A DNA stretch of 7,665 nucleotides from an uncultured Flavobacteriales bacterium (GTDB taxonomy: Bacteria > Bacteroidota > Bacteroidia > Flavobacteriales > Vicingaceae). The DNA is taken from positions 1 through 7,665 of the forward strand of contig CAMPHX010000047.1 in assembly GCA_946886085.1 (NCBI GenBank). Direction: 5' to 3'. The notes beneath the pieces were generated by a model. It worked only from the letters and a program-made list of their open reading frames with translations, made no database searches and was not told the DNA's origin. Within the stretch, counting starts at the first letter, position 1, and every line of letters starts with the position of its first letter. Shown piece by piece: positions 1 through 6,799 of the stretch. The translations under genes and the position numbers were made by a program.

Positions 1-13
1 GTTAATTGACTAT

Positions 14-1387
14 ATGAAATATTACAACAATATATTAGAAACCATAGGGAACACGCCATTGGTTAAATTGAATAAAATTTGCAAAGATGTTGATGCTTTG
101 GTATTGGCAAAAGTAGAAACTACTAATCCGGGAAACTCTGTAAAAGACAGAATGGCTTTGCAAATGATTGAAGATGCTGAAGCTGATGGCAGATTAAAAC
201 CGGGAGGAACTATTATTGAAGGAACATCCGGAAATACAGGGATGGGCTTGGCGTTGGTTGCTATTATAAAAGGATACAAGTTAATTTGTGTGTTGAGCGA
301 CAAACAAAGTAAAGAAAAGATGGATATTTTAAGAGCTGTTGGAGCAGAAGTACATGTTTGTCCAACCAATGTGTCTCCAGAGGATCCTCGCTCTTATTAT
401 TCTGTTTCTAAACGATTAGCTACCGAAATTCCTAATTCTTGGTACGTAAATCAGTATGATAATCCATCGAATACAAAAGCACATTATTTAACTACCGGTC
501 CTGAAATTTGGGAACAAACAGAAGGAAAAATCACTCATTTTGTAGTGGGAGTAGGTACAGGAGGAACTGTTTCTGGTGTGGGTAAATATTTAAAAGAGAA
601 AAATCCTAACATTAAAATTTGGGGTATAGATACTTACGGTTCTGTGTTTAAGAAATACCATGAAACAGGAATTTTTGATGAAAATGAGATTTATCCTTAC
701 ATCACCGAAGGAATTGGTGAAGATATTTTACCTAAAAATGTTGATTTTAGCGTAATTGATAAATTTGAAAAAGTAACCGATAAAGATGCAGCAGTTTATC
801 AAAGAAAATTAGCTAAAGAAGAAGGAATTTTTGTTGGAAATTCAGCAGGAAGTGCTATTAAAGGGGTGTTACAACTAAAAGATGAATTGAAAAAAGATGA
901 CGTGGTAGTAGTTTTATTTCATGATCATGGAAGTCGTTATGTTGGTAAAATGTTTAATGATGACTGGATGAGAGACAGAGGCTTTTTGGAGGAAGAAAAA
1001 TCCAATGCGTTAGATTTAATTTCAGACCATAAAGGTAAACATTTAGTAACCGTTACTACTGACACACCCGTTTCTCAAGTAATTATTTTAATGAACCAAT
1101 ATGCTATTTCTCAAGTGCCTGTTATTGAAGATGGTAAGTTTGTAGGCTCGTTAACCGATAATCAGTTATTTGCTAAATTGCTTGAAAACCCTGAATTAAA
1201 GGAACTTCCTGTAAAAAATATTATGGGAGAGCCATTTCCTATGGTAGATGAAAAGACTGATGTAATAAGTGTTTCAAAACATTTTCAGCAGGGAGCAAAA
1301 GCCGTTATTGTAAGTTATGATAAAGATAAATACCATATCATCACTCAACAAGATATGATAAAAGCTATTGATTCTTGTAGTAAATAG
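14..1387 (+). CDS. Cystathionine beta-synthase (PLP enzyme with C-terminal CBS-domain pair)
   Basis: Predicted to condense homocysteine with serine (or an activated serine) to cystathionine in the cytosol, the entry to transsulfuration. The 457-residue protein has a fold-type II PLP core at about residues 5-325. The Schiff-base lysine is K44 in NSVKDRMA, TSGNTG lies at 71-76, and the phosphate-binding glycine loop GTGGT is at 181-185. Near 273-281 is FVGNSAGSA. The segments IPNSWYVNQYDN and DDWMRDRGF match cystathionine beta-synthase better than plain cysteine synthase. Two CBS domains follow at about 337-395 and 396-455. The N-terminal heme-binding region of animal enzymes is absent. The ATG at 14 places the conserved NILETIGNTPLVKL at residues 6-19, as usual for the family. 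No in-frame stop precedes it within the 13 visible bases. The gene converges on the methionine synthase genes. A cysteine synthase carrying CBS domains is the main alternative. Its promoter lies outside the window. Confidence 0.92.
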   Translation: MKYYNNILETIGNTPLVKLNKICKDVDALVLAKVETTNPGNSVKDRMALQMIEDAEADGRLKPGGTIIEGTSGNTGMGLALVAIIKGYKLICVLSDKQSKEKMDILRAVGAEVHVCPTNVSPEDPRSYYSVSKRLATEIPNSWYVNQYDNPSNTKAHYLTTGPEIWEQTEGKITHFVVGVGTGGTVSGVGKYLKEKNPNIKIWGIDTYGSVFKKYHETGIFDENEIYPYITEGIGEDILPKNVDFSVIDKFEKVTDKDAAVYQRKLAKEEGIFVGNSAGSAIKGVLQLKDELKKDDVVVVLFHDHGSRYVGKMFNDDWMRDRGFLEEEKSNALDLISDHKGKHLVTVTTDTPVSQVIILMNQYAISQVPVIEDGKFVGSLTDNQLFAKLLENPELKELPVKNIMGEPFPMVDEKTDVISVSKHFQQGAKAVIVSYDKDKYHIITQQDMIKAIDSCSK

Positions 1388-1396
1388 CTTTTTTAG

Positions 1397-1426
1397 ATTC
1401 CTGTCTACGCTACGCTACACAGGAAT
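1397..1426. repeat. REP-like inverted repeat between convergent genes
   Basis: A perfect 8-bp inverted repeat, ATTCCTGT (1397-1404) and ACAGGAAT (1419-1426), encloses a 14-base loop made of CTACG, CTACG, CTAC. The flanks, with GAC on one side and CT on the other, resemble the short dispersed palindromes of the form TCATTCCTG...CAGGAATCT common in bacterial intergenic DNA. It lies 9 bases after the cystathionine beta-synthase stop codon, between two converging genes. It could protect or end both transcripts, but no T-tract follows the stem on either strand, so I do not call it an intrinsic terminator. Whether it is repeated elsewhere in the genome cannot be seen here. Confidence 0.6.
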
Positions 1427-1513
1427 GACGTTGTAGGTTGTTAAGCATTACTCTTCCTCTTTACATTATTTCTGAGAAGGTGATTAATTTGTTTAAGATA
1501 CTTACAACTTATA

Positions 1514-4240
1514 TCAATAAGTCAACACTGAACCTAACCAACGTTCAGCAATATCAAAGTCTAATTGATTTGCGTTGGCATAAGCCTCTACTTGGTCTTT
1601 GTCTATTTTTCCTACGCCAAAATATTTACTTTCAGGATGGGCAAAATACATTCCGCTTACGGCAGCAGTTGGGTACATGGCTAAACTTTCGGTTAACTCA
1701 ATTCCTGTTTTATTGGTAGCATCTAATAATTGGAATAAATCTGTTTTTAAGGTATGATTAGGGCATGCAGGATAACCCGGTGCCGGACGAATACCCACAT
1801 ATTTTTCTTTAATCAACGCATTGTTATCTAATACTTCATTGGCAGCATAACCCCAATATTCTTTACGCACTTTTAGGTGCATTAATTCTGCAAAAGCTTC
1901 TGCTAATCTGTCTGCCAACGCTTTTAACATGATAGCGTGATAATCATCATGGTCGGCTTCAAAACGAGCAATATGTTTTTCGATACCAATACCTGCGGTT
2001 ACAGCAAATCCACCAACATAATCTTTTATTCCGCTTTCTTTTGGAGCAATAAAATCTGCTAAGCTGATGTTAGGTACACCATTCGCTTTTTTAGATTGTT
2101 GTCTTAACTGATATAACTTTCCAATTGGGTTATTTTCTTCATACACCTTAATAGTATCATCATTTTCTGTGTTGGCTTCCCAAATACCAATAACCGCTTT
2201 TGCTTTCAACCATTTTTCAGCTATAATTTGTTGTAGCATTTGTTGAGCATCGGCAAAAAGTTTTTTTGCTTCATTTCCCACCACTTCATCTTCTAAAATC
2301 TGAGGATATTTTCCTGCTAATTCCCATGTTCGGAAGAAAGGTGTCCAATCGATATATTCGGCAATTTCTTTTAAATCGTATTCCGAAAAAGTCTTTGTGC
2401 CAATAAAATTGGGCTTTTGTGGTGGATTAGTTTCCCAGTCAATTAGGTATTTGTTTTTTCGGGCTTCAGCCAAACTAATCGTTTCTTTGGTTTGTTGACG
2501 TTTGCTGTAGGTTTCTCTTAATCGTTCGTATTCTTCCTTCACATTTTGAATAAAAGCATTTTTCTTGTCACCCAATAAATTTTCCACTACAGTTACTGAA
2601 CGAGAAGCATCTAATACATAAACTGCTTGTCCGCTGGTGTAATGTTGGTCAATTTTTACTGCTGTATGTACTTTAGAAGTAGTAGCTCCACCAATTAATA
2701 ATGGAATGTTCATACCTTCTTTTTGCATTTCTTTAGCAACATACACCATTTCGTCTAAAGATGGCGTTATTAGCCCTGAAAGCCCAATAATATCTACTTT
2801 TTCGTCTTTGGCTATTTGTATAATTTTTTCTAAGGGAGTCATTACACCTAAATCAATTACTTCATAATTATTACAAGCCAACACAACACCAACAATATTT
2901 TTTCCAATATCGTGTACATCGCCTTTTACGGTTGCAAGTAATATTTTTCCTACTGCATTATTATCAGATAGACTTGGGTTCAACAATTTTTCTTCTTCAA
3001 TAAATGGAAGGAGGTAAGCTACCGCTTTTTTCATTACTCTGGCTGATTTAACCACTTGCGGCAAAAACATTTTTCCCGAGCCAAACAAATCTCCTACTAC
3101 GTTCATGCCGTTCATTAGGTGTTGCTCAATTACATTAATGGGTTTATCCACTATTTGACGAGCTTCTTCCACATCTTGCTCAATAAAATCTGCATTACCT
3201 TTTACCAAAGCATGTGTAATTCTTTCTTGTAACGGCTGACTTCTCCATTCGTCATCTTTTTTCTTTTCTTTGGCAGAACCCACCACAGATTCTGCGATAT
3301 CAAGTAATCGTTCAGTAGCATCGTCTCTTTTGTCTAGCAATACATCTTCTACACGTTCTAATAAATCTTTAGGGATATCATCATAAACACCAAGCATAGA
3401 TGGGTTTACAATTCCCATATCCATTCCTTCGTTTATGGCATGATACAAAAATGCTGAGTGCATGGCTTCTCTAACGGGATTATTTCCTCTAAATGAAAAT
3501 GAAACATTGCTAACACCTCCACTAACATGGGCTCCTGGAAGATTCTCTCTAATCCAACGGGTAGCTCTAAAAAAATCCAACGCATTTTTTCTATGTTCTT
3601 CCATTCCTGTAGCAACAGGAAAAATATTTGGGTCGAATATAATATCTTGAGGTGGAAATCCTACTTTGTCTACTAAAATACGATATGATTTCTCACAAAT
3701 TTCGACTCTTCTTTCATAAGAATCTGCCTGACCAACTTCATCAAAAGCCATGACAATTACTGCAGCTCCATAATTTAAAATTTTGGTAGCTTGCTCAATA
3801 AATTGCTGTTCACCTTCTTTTAAACTTATCGAGTTTACTACACTTTTTCCTTGCACATTTTGTAATCCTGCTTCAATAATTTCCCATTTCGAGGAATCTA
3901 TCATAATAGGAACTCTGGAAATATCAGGTTCAGCAGCGATTAATTTTAAAAATTTTACCATTGCCTCTTTTCCATCTATCAGTCCATCATCCATGTTGAT
4001 GTCGATAATCTGAGCTCCATTTTCTACTTGCTCACGAGCAACAGAGAGGGCTTCGTCAAATTTGTTTTCATTAATTAAACGCAAAAACATTTTCGATCCT
4101 GCCACATTGGTACGTTCACCAATATTTACAAAATTGGTTTCAGGTGTTACAATCAAAGGTTCTAATCCGCTCAATGTTAAATGAGGAAGATGTTCCCATT
4201 TATGTATGTATTTTCCTTTATAATCAGGGTGTAAACTCAT
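1514..4240 (-). CDS. metH: Methionine synthase, C-terminal part (folate-, cobalamin- and activation domains)
   Basis: This is the larger half of cobalamin-dependent methionine synthase. It moves the methyl group from 5-methyltetrahydrofolate to cob(I)alamin and on to homocysteine held by the partner subunit. Domains in order over 908 residues: pterin-binding domain at about 30-295 ([12 protein letters not shown] at 41-52, MIDSSKW at 113-119, [13 protein letters not shown] at 240-252); helical cobalamin cap at about 335-420 ([14 protein letters not shown]); Rossmann cobalamin domain at about 430-560 (GDVHDIG at 440-446, with H443 the expected cobalt ligand, SGL at 488-490, GGAT at 517-520); and SAM-binding reactivation domain at about 600-908 ([10 protein letters not shown] at 818-827, [10 protein letters not shown] at 868-877). 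It lacks the N-terminal homocysteine domain, which the gene 16 bases upstream encodes. The C-terminus ends in ERWLGS as in full-length MetH, so this end is intact. It should share the upstream SAM riboswitch. The ATG has no Shine-Dalgarno site. Confidence 0.97.
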   Translation of the reverse strand: MSLHPDYKGKYIHKWEHLPHLTLSGLEPLIVTPETNFVNIGERTNVAGSKMFLRLINENKFDEALSVAREQVENGAQIIDINMDDGLIDGKEAMVKFLKLIAAEPDISRVPIMIDSSKWEIIEAGLQNVQGKSVVNSISLKEGEQQFIEQATKILNYGAAVIVMAFDEVGQADSYERRVEICEKSYRILVDKVGFPPQDIIFDPNIFPVATGMEEHRKNALDFFRATRWIRENLPGAHVSGGVSNVSFSFRGNNPVREAMHSAFLYHAINEGMDMGIVNPSMLGVYDDIPKDLLERVEDVLLDKRDDATERLLDIAESVVGSAKEKKKDDEWRSQPLQERITHALVKGNADFIEQDVEEARQIVDKPINVIEQHLMNGMNVVGDLFGSGKMFLPQVVKSARVMKKAVAYLLPFIEEEKLLNPSLSDNNAVGKILLATVKGDVHDIGKNIVGVVLACNNYEVIDLGVMTPLEKIIQIAKDEKVDIIGLSGLITPSLDEMVYVAKEMQKEGMNIPLLIGGATTSKVHTAVKIDQHYTSGQAVYVLDASRSVTVVENLLGDKKNAFIQNVKEEYERLRETYSKRQQTKETISLAEARKNKYLIDWETNPPQKPNFIGTKTFSEYDLKEIAEYIDWTPFFRTWELAGKYPQILEDEVVGNEAKKLFADAQQMLQQIIAEKWLKAKAVIGIWEANTENDDTIKVYEENNPIGKLYQLRQQSKKANGVPNISLADFIAPKESGIKDYVGGFAVTAGIGIEKHIARFEADHDDYHAIMLKALADRLAEAFAELMHLKVRKEYWGYAANEVLDNNALIKEKYVGIRPAPGYPACPNHTLKTDLFQLLDATNKTGIELTESLAMYPTAAVSGMYFAHPESKYFGVGKIDKDQVEAYANANQLDFDIAERWLGSVLTY

Positions 4241-4256
4241 GGTTTAGTGTAATTTT

Positions 4257-5240
4257 TTAGTTTTTTGGATATTTTTTCACTAGTTCAGCAATAGCTTTTA
4301 TATGTTCTGGAGTTGTTCCGCAACAACCACCAACAATATCCACTAAGCCTTCATCTAAGAAAACTTTAATTTGTGCAGCCATTTGTTCGGGACTTTCATC
4401 GTATTCGCCCATTTCGTTAGGTAAACCTGCATTAGGGTGTGCTGAAACGAAAAAATCAGATTTATTACGTAACACTTGCAAATAGGGACGAAGGGCTGCT
4501 GCTCCTAAGGCACAGTTTAACCCTATGCTTAACGGTTTGGAGTGTTGAACAGAAATTAAAAAGGCTTCAGTAGTTTGTCCTGAAAGAGTACGTCCACTAG
4601 CATCAGTTATAGTACCGGAAATCATTACAGGTAAATTGGTGTTTAGTTCTTGTTGAATTTCGTTGATTGCCAATAATGCTGCTTTAGCGTTTAAGGTATC
4701 GGTAATGGTTTCAACCAATAATAAGTCAGCACCTCCTTCAATTAATCCTTTAGCTTGTTCTTTAAAAGCAATGCGTAATTCGTCAAAAGAAATGTTTCTA
4801 TAACCAGGGTCGTTTACGTCAGGAGACATAGAAGCCAATTTAGTAGTTGGACCAATGGATCCTGCTACAAAACGAGGTTTTTCAGGTGTTTTTTGTGTAA
4901 ATTCCTTAGCAACTTCTTTGGCAATTTTGGCACAAGCGTAATTAATATCATAAACTGCATCTTGCAATTGGTAATCTTCTTGGGCGATAGAAGTACTTCC
5001 AAAAGAGTTCGTTTCTATGATGTCGGCTCCTGCTGCTAAGTATTTGCTATGAATTTCTTTAATTACCTCAGGTTTGGTAATAGAAAGGATATCATTATTT
5101 CCTTTTAGTGGACATGAGTGATTTTTAAATCGTTCGCCTCTAAAATCTTCTTCAGTAAGCTTGTATTGTTGAATCATAGTACCCATTGCACCATCCAATA
5201 CTAATATTCTTTTTTTGAGTTCGTCTTTAATGTTTGCCAT
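4257..5240 (-). CDS. metH: Methionine synthase, N-terminal homocysteine-binding part (homocysteine S-methyltransferase domain)
   Basis: This 327-residue protein corresponds to the homocysteine-binding barrel of MetH. It should bind and activate homocysteine as a zinc thiolate and receive the methyl group from methylcobalamin on the C-terminal subunit. DGAMGTM lies at 16-22 and EDFRGERF at 31-38. The three zinc ligands are C243 (in LNCALGA) and C306-C307 (in [10 protein letters not shown]). The protein ends a few residues after the last barrel helix, so it looks like a complete domain rather than a broken gene. It is first in a two-gene unit, 16 bases before the C-terminal part and in a different frame. 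Its leader contains a SAM-I riboswitch and terminator ending only 12 bases before the ATG, so expression should fall when SAM is abundant. No Shine-Dalgarno site is visible. The sequence alone cannot exclude a stand-alone homocysteine methyltransferase using another donor, but the neighbour makes the split MetH reading far more likely. Confidence 0.95.
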   Translation of the reverse strand: MANIKDELKKRILVLDGAMGTMIQQYKLTEEDFRGERFKNHSCPLKGNNDILSITKPEVIKEIHSKYLAAGADIIETNSFGSTSIAQEDYQLQDAVYDINYACAKIAKEVAKEFTQKTPEKPRFVAGSIGPTTKLASMSPDVNDPGYRNISFDELRIAFKEQAKGLIEGGADLLLVETITDTLNAKAALLAINEIQQELNTNLPVMISGTITDASGRTLSGQTTEAFLISVQHSKPLSIGLNCALGAAALRPYLQVLRNKSDFFVSAHPNAGLPNEMGEYDESPEQMAAQIKVFLDEGLVDIVGGCCGTTPEHIKAIAELVKKYPKN

Positions 5241-5252
5241 ATTTAATAAAAC

Positions 5253-5289
5253 AAAAAAACCCTTCTGTTAGGATAAGCAGAAGGGTTTT
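5253..5289 (-). terminator. SAM-riboswitch intrinsic terminator with overlapping antiterminator
   Basis: On the minus strand, AAAACCCTTCTG (5289-5278) pairs perfectly with CAGAAGGGTTTT (5267-5256) around a 10-base loop. A run of seven T at 5259-5253 overlaps the end of the stem, so this is a strong intrinsic terminator. The loop and 5' arm contain TTCTGCTTATC (5282-5272). This can instead pair over 11 positions, with one G-U pair, with GATAAGTAGAA (5311-5301), which includes the 3' strand of riboswitch helix P1. The two structures exclude each other, giving the classical S-box choice: SAM bound means P1 plus terminator, and no SAM means antiterminator and read-through into metH. Confidence 0.93.
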
Positions 5290-5305
5290 CTTTTATATTT
5301 TTCTA

Positions 5306-5410
5306 CTTATCTTTTCCCGATTTAACGAGATAGGATTTAGCACCTTTCCCGAATTAACGAGAGGTTGCCAAGGTTTCACAGGGCCTATTCCCTCCACCTT
5401 TCTTGATAAT
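5306..5410 (-). promoter_or_regulatory. SAM-I (S-box) riboswitch aptamer upstream of the split methionine synthase
   Basis: The minus strand carries the S-box core in order: TTATCAAGAAAGG, GGAGGG, GGCCCTGTGAAACC, GGCAACC, GGTGCTAAATCC and AAAAGATAAG. Helix P1 is TTATC (5410-5406) with GATAA (5311-5307). P2a is AAGGT (5400-5396) with ACCTT (5374-5370), and the usual kink-turn segments lie between. P2b is AGGG with CCCT. The P2 loop ATAGG (5388-5384) is complementary to CCTAT (5334-5330), giving the expected pseudoknot. P3 and P4 each end in a CTCG/CGGG hairpin. A small extra hairpin, CGGC-TAAAT-GCCG (5426-5414), sits just 5' of the aptamer. The aptamer should bind S-adenosylmethionine and repress the two metH genes through the terminator downstream. 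Confidence 0.96.
5315..5362 (-). repeat. Near-identical P3 and P4 hairpins within the riboswitch
   Basis: Two 16-base segments on the minus strand, at 5362-5347 (TCTCGTTAATTCGGGA) and 5330-5315 (TCTCGTTAAATCGGGA), differ at one base. Each folds into a CTCG/CGGG hairpin with a six-base loop. They form the tips of helices P3 and P4. The spacing start to start is 32 bases. They may reflect duplication, local gene conversion or chance convergence. Confidence 0.8.
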
Positions 5411-5450
5411 TTACGGCATTTAGCCGAATTAATTTCTTAAGAACGTGATG

Positions 5451-5481
5451 CAAATGTAAGTAAGATTTTGTTGTCTTACAA
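5451..5481 (-). promoter_or_regulatory. Predicted Bacteroidota-type promoter for the riboswitch and metH unit
   Basis: The minus strand has TACATTTG at 5458-5451, matching the TAnnTTTG -7 box of the Bacteroidota primary sigma factor. A TTG (5481-5479) lies 20 bases upstream as the -33 element. The inferred transcription start is near 5445, giving a leader of roughly 205 bases that contains the whole SAM-I aptamer and terminator. This would make metH a unit separate from the lipoprotein gene that ends at 5501. The match is by pattern only. Confidence 0.65.
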
Positions 5482-5500
5482 TTTTTTGCTAAAAATCAAT

Positions 5501-5974
5501 TTACTTGTTTGCTTTATCAACTACAATGCCTATTTCCATTGCGAAATGTAACGGGTCTTTTGGCATATCGTGTTCAATAATATAGGTGTAAGTTCCGCTT
5601 TCTTCAAATTTTTTTGATGACTCAACTAAATGTTCACTGTCCCAAATGTCATAGCCGGCTTCACCAATATATTCACCTTTTTCATCTCTAATTTTTAATT
5701 CATAATTGTTATTAGTTTCCTTACCGCTTGGCGAAATTTCTTTTACAACAATATTGGCAGTTTTATATTGATAGCCATTAGCATATCTGAATGAGATTTT
5801 AAAATCGTAATTGATGGAATTATCTTCAATCAATACTTTAAATTCTCGGCTGTCTTTTTTTAACCATTCTAAATCTGGCGAAAGTTCTTTGTGTTCAACA
5901 AAAACTCTACCTTCAGGTTGGCAGCTAGTTAAAAATAAAAAAACAATTAAGGTAACAGAGAGTAAATATTTCAT
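5501..5974 (-). CDS. GldH-like lipoprotein (gliding-motility lipoprotein family, divergent)
   Basis: A 157-residue predicted lipoprotein. A short positively charged start and hydrophobic stretch (4-15) lead to the lipobox LTSC, with C18 as the lipidated cysteine, so it should be anchored in a membrane, probably the outer membrane. The rest is a small beta-rich domain with no further membrane segment. The order of features resembles GldH, a lipoprotein needed for gliding and the associated type IX secretion machinery in flavobacteria: an early tryptophan (W37), a YQYKTANIVV strand at 68-77, SPSGK at 81-85, GEYIGEAGYDIWD at 100-112, and a late FEESGTYTYIIEHDMP at 123-138. GldH usually has aromatic and DT-type motifs in the middle that I see only weakly, so the assignment is moderate. 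It starts 22 bases after the cysQ stop codon, suggesting co-transcription. No Shine-Dalgarno site or convincing terminator follows it. Confidence 0.6.
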   Translation of the reverse strand: MKYLLSVTLIVFLFLTSCQPEGRVFVEHKELSPDLEWLKKDSREFKVLIEDNSINYDFKISFRYANGYQYKTANIVVKEISPSGKETNNNYELKIRDEKGEYIGEAGYDIWDSEHLVESSKKFEESGTYTYIIEHDMPKDPLHFAMEIGIVVDKANK

Positions 5975-5996
5975 AGGAATAAAGTTTTAGAAGTAA

Positions 5997-6791
5997 TTAA
6001 TTTAATTGAGCTAAAAACCAGTTGTTTAACAAGTTTTCTTTATTGTATTTCATTTTTTCTTGGGTAGTTTGGTCTATCACAATACCTCCTGCTGCATTAA
6101 TAATAGCATTTCCGGCAGCAGTGTCCCACTCCATGGTTGGAGCAAATCTTGGATAACAATCGGCAGCATTTTCGGCTACCATACATAATTTTAGCGAACT
6201 ACCTTTTGATAGTAAACTGATACTATTGTGTTCGGTTTCTTTTGCCTCAATAAAGGTTTTGGTTTCATCACTCATGTGTGAGCGACTGGCTACTACTACA
6301 AAATCAGTTCTTTCTGTATTAAGCGGTAATTCGTTAGCAGTAGTTATCAAATCTGCAAGTGTGTTAGCAGCAGTAGTAATGTTATTTATTTTATATGCTT
6401 TTTCATCAGAAAAATATAATTCTTTGGTTACCGGAACATAAATCACACCCATAGTGGAAAGTTGGTTTTCAATTAGTGCAATGTTTACGGTAAACTCTCC
6501 ATTTTTATTGATAAACTCTTTGGTGCCATCTAAGGGATCTACCATCCAAAATTGATTCCAAGCTTTTCTTTCTTCGTAAGGAATGGATTTACCTTCTTCA
6601 CTAAGAATAGGCAAATTGGTGCTTTTCAATTTATTTACAATAGCAGTATGTGCTCTTTTGTCTGCTTCGGTTAGTGGTGATTTGTCAGCTTTGTTTTCTA
6701 CTTTAAAATTGGTAGAATATACCGTTAAAATTTCTTTTCCTGCATCAATAGCAGCATTTATTGCTGTTAAAAGTAATTCATTTCTATTCAT
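5997..6791 (-). CDS. cysQ: 3'(2'),5'-bisphosphate nucleotidase CysQ (inositol monophosphatase superfamily)
   Basis: Predicted Mg-dependent, Li-sensitive type phosphatase that hydrolyses 3'-phosphoadenosine 5'-phosphate to AMP, clearing the by-product of PAPS use in sulfate assimilation. At 264 residues it is close to the usual CysQ length. The superfamily metal-site motifs are present in order: DKSPLTEAD at 36-44, SEEG at 64-67, WMVDPLDGTKEF at 82-93 (the DPxDGT metal-binding signature) and EWDTAAG at 221-227, with D223 the last metal ligand. DPLDGTKEF together with the central KGSSLK segment (196-201) favours CysQ over inositol monophosphatase or fructose bisphosphatase. It begins 8 bases after the stop of the ALDH-like gene and is followed after 22 bases by the lipoprotein gene, so all three are probably read on one transcript. 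Other sulfate-assimilation genes are not in the window. A broader sugar or inositol phosphatase activity cannot be excluded. Confidence 0.92.
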   Translation of the reverse strand: MNRNELLLTAINAAIDAGKEILTVYSTNFKVENKADKSPLTEADKRAHTAIVNKLKSTNLPILSEEGKSIPYEERKAWNQFWMVDPLDGTKEFINKNGEFTVNIALIENQLSTMGVIYVPVTKELYFSDEKAYKINNITTAANTLADLITTANELPLNTERTDFVVVASRSHMSDETKTFIEAKETEHNSISLLSKGSSLKLCMVAENAADCYPRFAPTMEWDTAAGNAIINAAGGIVIDQTTQEKMKYNKENLLNNWFLAQLN

Positions 6792-6799
6792 AATCTTTA

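Noticed and set aside
22..369. 115-residue open frame antisense to the cystathionine beta-synthase gene
   Set aside because: It lies wholly within a well-supported gene on the other strand and has no recognisable domain or start signal.
1405..1418. CTACG repeats as a CRISPR or tandem-repeat array
   Set aside because: There are fewer than three full 5-base units, confined to the hairpin loop, with no spacers.
1397..1426. Hairpin as an intrinsic bidirectional terminator
   Set aside because: No T-tract follows the stem on either strand, and the 14-base loop is long for an intrinsic terminator.
1438..1719. 93-residue plus-strand frame starting in the intergenic region
   Set aside because: Most of it is antisense to the conserved C-terminus of metH, and its composition looks like reverse-complement translation.
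4241..4256. Possible frameshift breaking a single metH gene in two
   Set aside because: Both proteins end and begin at natural domain boundaries, there is a 16-base gap with a stop and a separate ATG, and split MetH is common in Bacteroidota.
5234..5440. 68-residue plus-strand frame over the metH leader
   Set aside because: It is the complement of the SAM riboswitch and terminator, whose RNA conservation explains the sequence.
5476..5500. Terminator after the GldH-like gene (TTTTT-AGC-AAAAA stem)
   Set aside because: The stem is only A-T pairs with a 3-base loop, so it is too weak, and it overlaps the predicted -33 element of the metH promoter.
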